From UBA6136 sp044378425 (GTDB lineage: Bacteria > Pseudomonadota > Gammaproteobacteria > Methylococcales > Methylococcaceae): DNA of 11,145 nt. The position numbers and the translations under genes are program-made. The stretch is taken from NCBI GenBank assembly GCA_044378425.1, contig JBILXN010000069.1, forward strand, positions 1-11,145, written 5' to 3'. The notes under the pieces are model-generated. The model worked only from the letters and a program-made list of their open reading frames with translations. It was not told where the DNA came from and ran no database searches. Position 1 is the stretch's first letter. Every line of letters begins with the position of its first letter. This document shows, piece after piece, positions 7,094 through 11,145 of this stretch.

Positions 7094-7717
7094 ATGAAAA
7101 AAGTCATGTTGTTGTTGATCGAATCCCTGGCCCAGTACGGCCTCGACAAACTGGAACGCGCGCTCATGTTCGGTGGCGCTTTGGTCGTTGCACTCGCCTT
7201 TGCGACCGGTAGCGTCACGTTCGGGCATAACTGGTTCAGCTTTTTGTTCCGTTGGCTGCACGTCATATCCGGCATCATGTGGATCGGTCTCCTGTGGTAT
7301 TTCAACTTCGTGCAGATTCCTTCCATGCCCAAGATCCCCGATGAACAGAAGCCCGCTATCGGCAAAGTCATCGCACCGACCGCGCTGTTCTGGTTCCGGT
7401 GGGCTGCCCTGTCTACCGTCGTCACCGGTCTGATTGTCGCTGGCATGAAGGGTTATCTGTTATCGGCAATGGCGCTGGGCTTCTTCAAGGGCGGCATGGA
7501 TACGTACATTGGGCTTGGCATGTGGTTGGGCCTGATCATGGCATTCAATGTCTGGAACATCATCTGGCCAAACCAGAAAATTGCCTTGGGCATCGTTGAC
7601 GCGACCGCGGATGAGAAGAAGGCCGCCGCCCGTACCGCCATGTTGACCAGCCGCTTTAACACCATGTTCTCCATTCCCATGCTGTACTTCATGGTAGCTG
7701 CACAGAACGTGGCCTAA
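7094..7717 (+). CDS. PuuD-like (urate hydroxylase N-terminal domain) integral membrane protein without cytochrome c domain
   Basis: The 207-aa protein is strongly hydrophobic and matches the membrane module of the PuuD/Urate_ox_N family. It shows FRWLHVISGIMWIGLLWYF (52-70) with a conserved His (H56), FNFVQIP (70-76), FNVWNIIWPNQK (151-162) and a C-terminal SRFNTMFSIPMLYFM (186-200). The family pattern there is roughly 'SRTNTLLSIPMLFFM'. Full-length PuuD adds a C-terminal cytochrome c (CxxCH); this gene stops before any such motif. The role in urate oxidation should therefore not be assumed; a haem-binding or redox membrane role is possible. AGGAG (7082-7086) is 7 bases before the ATG. The gene stands apart from the MscS gene by 172 bases and ends at its own strong terminator, so it is probably monocistronic. 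Confidence 0.8.
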   Translation: MKKVMLLLIESLAQYGLDKLERALMFGGALVVALAFATGSVTFGHNWFSFLFRWLHVISGIMWIGLLWYFNFVQIPSMPKIPDEQKPAIGKVIAPTALFWFRWAALSTVVTGLIVAGMKGYLLSAMALGFFKGGMDTYIGLGMWLGLIMAFNVWNIIWPNQKIALGIVDATADEKKAAARTAMLTSRFNTMFSIPMLYFMVAAQNVA

Positions 7718-7745
7718 GCCTGCCCGGGGATCCCCCCGACACTGT

Positions 7746-7784
7746 AAAAACCCGGTTCAACCTCGAAGAGGTGCCGGGTTTTTT
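7746..7784. terminator. Strong bidirectional intrinsic terminator between convergent genes
   Basis: AAAAACCCGG (7746-7755) pairs with CCGGGTTTTTT (7774-7784). Inside it ACCTC (7760-7764) pairs with GAGGT (7768-7772) around a GAA loop. The outer stem is flanked by an A-run on the left and a T-run on the right, so it can end transcripts in both directions. It serves the PuuD-like gene on the + strand (stop at 7717) and the LEA lipoprotein gene on the - strand (stop at 7801). Confidence 0.93.
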
Positions 7785-7800
7785 GTTAAAGGCAGTCGGT

Positions 7801-8310
7801 TCAGCGCTGGCCGAGAGCGTTGCTCATGAGCGTTTGCCGGTCGACAGTGCCGGTAAAGCTAAAGGGTAATTGGCCGAGGGCGCCCAGCCCGTCCAGCAGA
7901 TGCAGGTGGCCCGTGAGCTGGTAATCCAGCGCCGGTTTGCTCTGCAACAGCAGTAGCTGCTGGAGGGCGCTGAAGGTATTGGCCGATACCTCCACGTCCA
8001 TCTCCGAGCTGCCCAGCCGGTTCAGGGTCAGTGGACTGCGGCTGATGCCTTCCGCCACCGGCAGGCCATTCAGCGCCAGCGCGACATCGGCGCCATCCAT
8101 GCTGACTGCGGCATCGTTGGGGTTATCCAGTTTCAGCCGGACGAGAAAGCGGGGGTTGAGCGGATTGATATCCTTGATGCCAAGGCTCGTCAGGGAGACC
8201 TTGGGTGCCTTGAGATTTTCATAATCGGTCGTCAGAAGGGAACAGCCACCCTGAAGCAGACTGGCCAGGAGGGTCAGTCGCAGCAGGACGCGCTTGGGTT
8301 GCCTGGGCAT
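7801..8310 (-). CDS. LEA type 2 (WHy-like) family lipoprotein
   Basis: The minus-strand ATG at 8310 gives 169 residues and has GGTGAG (8318-8323) 7 bases upstream. The longer version from a GTG at 8322 lacks an SD. The N-terminus MPRQPKRVLLRLTLLASLLQ ends in GGC, so C23 is a probable lipidation site. Gln at -3 is unusual for a lipobox, so lipidation is likely rather than certain. The mature part has APKVSLTSLGIKDINPLN, then RFLVRLKLDNPNDAAVSMDG and LALNGLPVAEG, with a single Ig-like beta domain ending in LPFSFTGTVD. These are the hallmarks of LEA_2/WHy proteins ('L.V.NPN...'), which are linked to desiccation and stress protection in plants and to outer-membrane lipoproteins in bacteria. It starts 45 bases after the hydroxylase stop, so it is probably the last gene of that unit. 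Confidence 0.85.
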   Translation of the reverse strand: MPRQPKRVLLRLTLLASLLQGGCSLLTTDYENLKAPKVSLTSLGIKDINPLNPRFLVRLKLDNPNDAAVSMDGADVALALNGLPVAEGISRSPLTLNRLGSSEMDVEVSANTFSALQQLLLLQSKPALDYQLTGHLHLLDGLGALGQLPFSFTGTVDRQTLMSNALGQR

Positions 8311-8317
8311 GTGGATT

Positions 8318-8323
8318 CTCACC
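8318..8323 (-). promoter_or_regulatory. Ribosome binding site that decides the LEA lipoprotein start
   Basis: On the minus strand GGTGAG lies 7 bases before the ATG at 8310. The upstream GTG at 8322 overlaps this site and has none of its own. Confidence 0.55.
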
Positions 8324-8355
8324 AGAGTTGAAAGCCCTCATTGTAACCACCCGCT

Positions 8356-9333
8356 TCAAGCCTGCGGGTGCCAATCGCGGAACTCTCGCTCAGCCTCCAG
8401 CCAGTCCAGAAAGTCGTTACCCGGCTGAAATCCACGCTTCTCGGCCCGGTAGTAGGCGGCTTCGGCAATCATCTGGTGCAGCGGAACGACACTGCCTGCT
8501 GCGACCGTCTTAGGCTTCGAAGGCAATGGTGATGATAGCCCAAACTGGAGCAGGTCCCAGAACGAGAGGCCTGGCACGCCCGGCAGGCCGATGTTTTGGG
8601 GTTGGGTGTCACACAGGGTTCCGAATAGCCGATCCCAGCAGGTCAGTACCGCCCCGTAGTTGTTGTCATGTTCCTGTCGCCGCGTCGAATGATGGGTGCG
8701 GTGCAGGCTGGGCGTAATCGCCAGTTTTCCCAGCAGCTGTTCCCCACAAAACCGAATATTGGCATGGTGGAACAAGATGCAAAGCGTGATTAAAGCCTCA
8801 TTGACTACCAGAAGGTGCGCATCCACCCCGACGAGGATGATGAACGCGGCCTTCACCAGCACCGTTAGCAGGACTTCCATCACATGTAGCCGAAAGCCGG
8901 TCGAAACATTCATCACCCGGTCGCTGTGATGGACCTTGTGAAACAGCCAAAAACAATCCAGTTGATGACAGGCCCGGTGCCACCAGTACAGCGTAAAGTC
9001 CAGCAGAACGAACGACAGCAGGGCCTTTCCGCCTGCCGCATCCATGCCCGCGAGGAGCCCCCAGCCGGAAAAACGTGACGCCACCGTCCATAACGAAGCA
9101 ACGGACAGGAGCGACAACAGCGTGTCATTGAAAAACAGCAGACCAAAATTGGCGAGATAGGACTGGCGATACTCGGAGCGCCTCCGATCTTCCCGGGCCC
9201 AGCGGGCCTCGGTCGCCAACAAGGCAACCAGCACCGCCAAAACCATCAGGCTGCGCCAGTCGCCTTGACTGACATCGGCCAGCGGGTTTGCACTGTCAGA
9301 ATAAAGGGTGTCGGTAAATGTATGACTCAACAT
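8356..9333 (-). CDS. Fatty-acid hydroxylase/sterol desaturase family di-iron membrane enzyme fused to a C-terminal DUF2934 module
   Basis: The 325-aa protein carries the full histidine cluster of the integral-membrane di-iron hydroxylases: HRACH (119-123), HKVHH (132-136), FHHANI (188-193), HRTHH (211-215), and the DNNYGAVLTCWDRLFGT stretch (223-239). Hydrophobic segments lie at about 28-42, 65-85, 103-118 and 155-187. Such enzymes use a di-iron centre and O2 to hydroxylate or desaturate lipid chains at the membrane; the substrate here is unknown. Residues 285-320 (LHQMIAEAAYYRAE..., WLEAEREFRDW) are a DUF2934-type module, not part of the usual enzyme. On the minus strand GGGAGGA (complement 9341-9347) lies 7 bases before the ATG, so the start is well supported. 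Only 45 bases separate its stop from the LEA lipoprotein gene. Confidence 0.9.
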   Translation of the reverse strand: MLSHTFTDTLYSDSANPLADVSQGDWRSLMVLAVLVALLATEARWAREDRRRSEYRQSYLANFGLLFFNDTLLSLLSVASLWTVASRFSGWGLLAGMDAAGGKALLSFVLLDFTLYWWHRACHQLDCFWLFHKVHHSDRVMNVSTGFRLHVMEVLLTVLVKAAFIILVGVDAHLLVVNEALITLCILFHHANIRFCGEQLLGKLAITPSLHRTHHSTRRQEHDNNYGAVLTCWDRLFGTLCDTQPQNIGLPGVPGLSFWDLLQFGLSSPLPSKPKTVAAGSVVPLHQMIAEAAYYRAEKRGFQPGNDFLDWLEAEREFRDWHPQA

Positions 9334-9367
9334 GGCCTGATCCTCCCTTGATTAAGGTGAGAGTCTC

Positions 9368-9381
9368 ACGTCGCGAGACGT
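9368..9381. repeat. Short hairpin in the leader of the hydroxylase gene
   Basis: ACGTC (9368-9372) and GACGT (9377-9381) form a 5-bp perfect stem around a 4-base loop, about 35-48 bases upstream of the minus-strand ATG. It could be a leader hairpin or a protein-binding site. The rest of 9334-9515 is comparatively AT-rich and probably holds the promoter, but I could not place a convincing -35/-10 pair. Confidence 0.2.
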
Positions 9382-9515
9382 TGGCCTCATCATGCAGCAT
9401 AAGCCACATAGGACACAATACAGCCAAAAACCTACTTATTGTTGCCTATTCGTGAGCCAATCATCGGGGCTCCCCTTTCATGAGTGGCCGCCACAGCATC
9501 CAACGCCAGCAGCAT

Positions 9516-9665
9516 TTACTTCAGATGCTGCAGCATGGATCGAAACCAGCGCGGGTTGAACAGGAGGATGTAGGCCATAAAACTCTCCACGACCGGCACC
9601 GGAAATATCAGGTAATGCAGGGCTAACAACATCACGGCGAACAGCAGCCGGATCACCCATTTCAT
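9516..9665 (-). CDS. Putative 49-aa membrane peptide
   Basis: On the minus strand an ATG at 9665 opens a 49-codon frame ending in TAA at 9516-9518. It begins MKWVIRLLFAVMLLALHYLI, continues with a second hydrophobic stretch (VESFMAYILLF, about 26-36), and ends with a basic tail, NPRWFRSMLQHLK. The positive N-terminus, the long hydrophobic run and the basic end are typical of small inner-membrane proteins. The SD is weak (CAGG about 10 bases upstream). It lies in the same direction between two DUF2934-bearing genes. I do not recognise a family. A 60-aa overlapping frame on the same strand (9478-9660) has no such protein character. Confidence 0.5.
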   Translation of the reverse strand: MKWVIRLLFAVMLLALHYLIFPVPVVESFMAYILLFNPRWFRSMLQHLK

Positions 9666-9702
9666 AGATGTGCAGCCTGACGGGGCCACCCGGGATTAAG
9701 GC

Positions 9703-9936
9703 TTAGCCACACAGCGATCTTAGTTCCGATGGTATGCGGGACTGATCCACTTCGGCCTCGGCCTCCAGCCAGTCCTCCACATCGAAGCCGCTGATGAAAT
9801 CGCGCGCCTCGGCTCTAAAATAAGCCGCCTCCGCGATCATTCTGTGCCGTACTTGCGGGTCCAGTTCGCTCTCGAATGCAGGAAACGGTGAGGTGCCTGC
9901 CGAGTGATGTCCTGTCAAATGGCCTGTTGTCTGCAT
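9703..9936 (-). CDS. DUF2934 domain small protein
   Basis: This 77-aa protein is almost entirely one DUF2934 module. HRMIAEAAYFRAEARDF (about 31-47) is followed by FDVEDWLEAEAEVDQ (about 51-65). DUF2934 proteins are short, acidic and helical, usually with the pattern 'IAEAAY.RAE.RGF.PG.D..DWLEAEREV'; their function is unknown. AGGA (complement 9943-9946) lies 6 bases before the ATG, so the start is good. The same module is fused to the hydroxylase encoded about 370 bases downstream on the same strand. Over the shared stretch of about 33 residues I count roughly 22 identities, so the two copies are clearly related. Confidence 0.85.
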   Translation of the reverse strand: MQTTGHLTGHHSAGTSPFPAFESELDPQVRHRMIAEAAYFRAEARDFISGFDVEDWLEAEAEVDQSRIPSELRSLCG

Positions 9937-10159
9937 GATGATTCCTGCTATGTCAGACCGGGCGCACGCCCCACCCTGCCTGAGGTGACCCCCCGAAATC
10001 CAGGATAGATGCCCGCCTACCCGGGTGGGTTAAACGCCTGATCACTACAGCATGGCAGGAACCCTCGAGGGAATAGGCCTGACTACAGACCTCATCACGG
10101 CAGCAGGGCTCTCACCGAAATAGCACTTTGCCGAAGGCCTCAAGGGTATTTGGACTTTT
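9937..10159. other. Intergenic region with a 10-bp palindrome
   Basis: These 223 bases separate the oxidoreductase from the DUF2934 gene, both on the minus strand. CCCTCGAGGG (10062-10071) is a perfect 10-bp palindrome and ACCCGGGT (10019-10026) a perfect 8-bp one. Neither is followed by a T-run in the minus direction. I see no gene here; the promoter of the DUF2934 gene probably lies in it but I could not place it. Confidence 0.35.
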
Positions 10160-11089
10160 CTACAAACCATCATCAACATTTATCTTTTCAGATTCGAGAA
10201 TTAGGCCTGCAGCGGCTGCCTCCAGCAAGAGCAACTGAGAAAAATCAGCACCATATCCGTAGCCGATCAGCGATTGAACCTGATCTCGCGTTACGCTGGT
10301 CGTTGGCATCGGTACTCCGAGATCCCGAGCGGCAGACAGACCGAGGTCTAGATCCTTCAGCATCAGTTGCGGGGTGAATGTCACCTCGAAATCGAGATTC
10401 GTCAGGGCCGGCGATTTATATCGGGTGAACATCGACCCCATCACACTCGAATTCAGAAAGGTCAGGAAATCATGCCGTTTCAGTCCGGCTTTTTCCGCGA
10501 GCACAAGAATTTCGGCAAGGTTCTGGGTGACAACCCCCAACATGACGTTGTGGCAAATCTTCGCGATTCTGGCGAGATCTCCCGTCCCAACATAGGAAAC
10601 GCTTTTGCCAATCAGCTGGAGGTATGGCTCGACTTCCTTGAAGGCGTCTTCAGGCCCTGAGGAAACGATCGACAGTTTTCCCGCATGAATAACTTCGGCA
10701 TTGCCTGAGACGGGTGAGGCTATGAACGTAATACCGAGTTCAAGGAGTTTTTCCCGAATGGCGGCTGATTCTTTCGATCCGATCGATGTGCAGTCGACAA
10801 TAATTCGAGGTCTCTGTTTCCCTGAGAGCAGTCCCTGTTCACCCAACAGAACGGCCTCAACTTCATGATGCGTTGCGACGATCATGAAGACGATATCGCA
10901 GGATCCTAGCTCTGGGAGTGCATTAGCAATCTTCGCGCCTTTATCGGCAAGTGGAAGCGCTTTGGATGCGGTTCGATTCCAAACCATAAGATCATGACCT
11001 GCCGCCATCAAGCGATGGGCCATCGCAAGTCCCATTCGGCCTGTCCCGATCCAACCCAATTGATGAGGCGTATTTCTGATTTGATTCAT
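10160..11089 (-). CDS. NAD(P)-dependent beta-hydroxyacid dehydrogenase family oxidoreductase (HIBADH/GLYR1-like)
   Basis: The 309-aa length is usual for the 3-hydroxyisobutyrate/tartronate-semialdehyde/glyoxylate reductase family. The N-terminal Rossmann fold shows LGWIGTGRMGLAMAHRL (11-27). The following strand ends in WNRT (37-40), where Arg after Asn suggests NADP(H) over NAD. DCTSIGSKE (99-107) is the 'D.ST' site and SPVSGNAEVIHAGKL (125-139) the substrate-binding loop. The catalytic Lys is K177 in ARIAKICHNVM, followed by N181. LMLKDLDLGLSAARDLGVPMP (242-262) is the conserved C-terminal helix. The PVSGG that most members have is PVSGN here, so the substrate may differ. An in-frame TAA shortly upstream confines the start to the ATG at 11089; no clear SD is visible. 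By eye its GC content (about 52% in two 60-base lines) is below that of the neighbouring minus-strand genes (about 58% in one line). It may be an independent unit. Confidence 0.9.
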   Translation of the reverse strand: MNQIRNTPHQLGWIGTGRMGLAMAHRLMAAGHDLMVWNRTASKALPLADKGAKIANALPELGSCDIVFMIVATHHEVEAVLLGEQGLLSGKQRPRIIVDCTSIGSKESAAIREKLLELGITFIASPVSGNAEVIHAGKLSIVSSGPEDAFKEVEPYLQLIGKSVSYVGTGDLARIAKICHNVMLGVVTQNLAEILVLAEKAGLKRHDFLTFLNSSVMGSMFTRYKSPALTNLDFEVTFTPQLMLKDLDLGLSAARDLGVPMPTTSVTRDQVQSLIGYGYGADFSQLLLLEAAAAGLILESEKINVDDGL

Positions 11090-11145
11090 AAGTTTAGATG
11101 GTGAGCGTTATTAAACAGATTTCGGATCCCTAGCTTCCTTTGACC

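Noticed and set aside
9466..9480. GGGGCTCCCC followed by TTT as a terminator
   Set aside because: The stem is only three base pairs once a loop is allowed, and the T-run is three bases.
9478..9660. 60-aa minus-strand frame overlapping the putative 49-aa membrane peptide
   Set aside because: It has mixed low-complexity composition and no SD. The overlapping 49-aa frame has a much better charge and hydrophobicity pattern.

Overview
The window comes from a moderately GC-rich Gram-negative bacterium. Evidence for this is three lipoprotein or exported signal peptides, an MscS-type channel with an N-terminal export signal, a PuuD-type membrane protein and a sterol-desaturase-family enzyme. The mix of families (DUF2934, LEA type 2 lipoprotein, MscS, PuuD-like) best fits a gamma- or betaproteobacterium, but nothing here fixes the genus. 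I see no tRNA, rRNA, CRISPR array, IS element or phage gene.

Left block (1-1803, + strand): the 3' part of a large secreted protein enters from the left edge. It looks like the C-terminal subdomain of a type I sulfatase, followed by a pair of dockerin-like EF-hand calcium loops. Only 21 bases later comes a formylglycine-generating enzyme (FGE) with an intact catalytic cysteine pair and a probable signal peptide. Together they read as a two-gene unit: a Cys-type sulfatase and its own maturase, possibly working outside the cytoplasm. Two GC-rich hairpins lie in the gap that follows.

Middle block (about 2098-6921, + strand): three genes in tandem encode envelope proteins. They are a lipoprotein with a C-terminal alpha/beta-hydrolase (lipase/esterase) domain, a second lipoprotein of unknown function that probably starts at TTG, and an MscS-family mechanosensitive channel with a roughly 200-residue N-terminal extracytoplasmic domain. 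The short gaps suggest co-transcription. A separate + strand gene (7094-7717) encodes the membrane module of the PuuD/urate hydroxylase family without the cytochrome c domain, and ends at a strong intrinsic terminator.

Right block (7801-11089, - strand): the same terminator closes a convergent minus-strand set. In transcription order this is a beta-hydroxyacid dehydrogenase-family NADP-type oxidoreductase, a 77-aa DUF2934 protein, a putative 49-aa membrane peptide, a di-iron fatty-acid hydroxylase/sterol desaturase with a DUF2934 module fused to its C-terminus, and a LEA type 2 (WHy-like) lipoprotein. The recurrence of DUF2934, once free and once fused, is the most unusual feature of this part. 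The most coherent candidate system in the window is the sulfatase-dockerin plus exported FGE pair.
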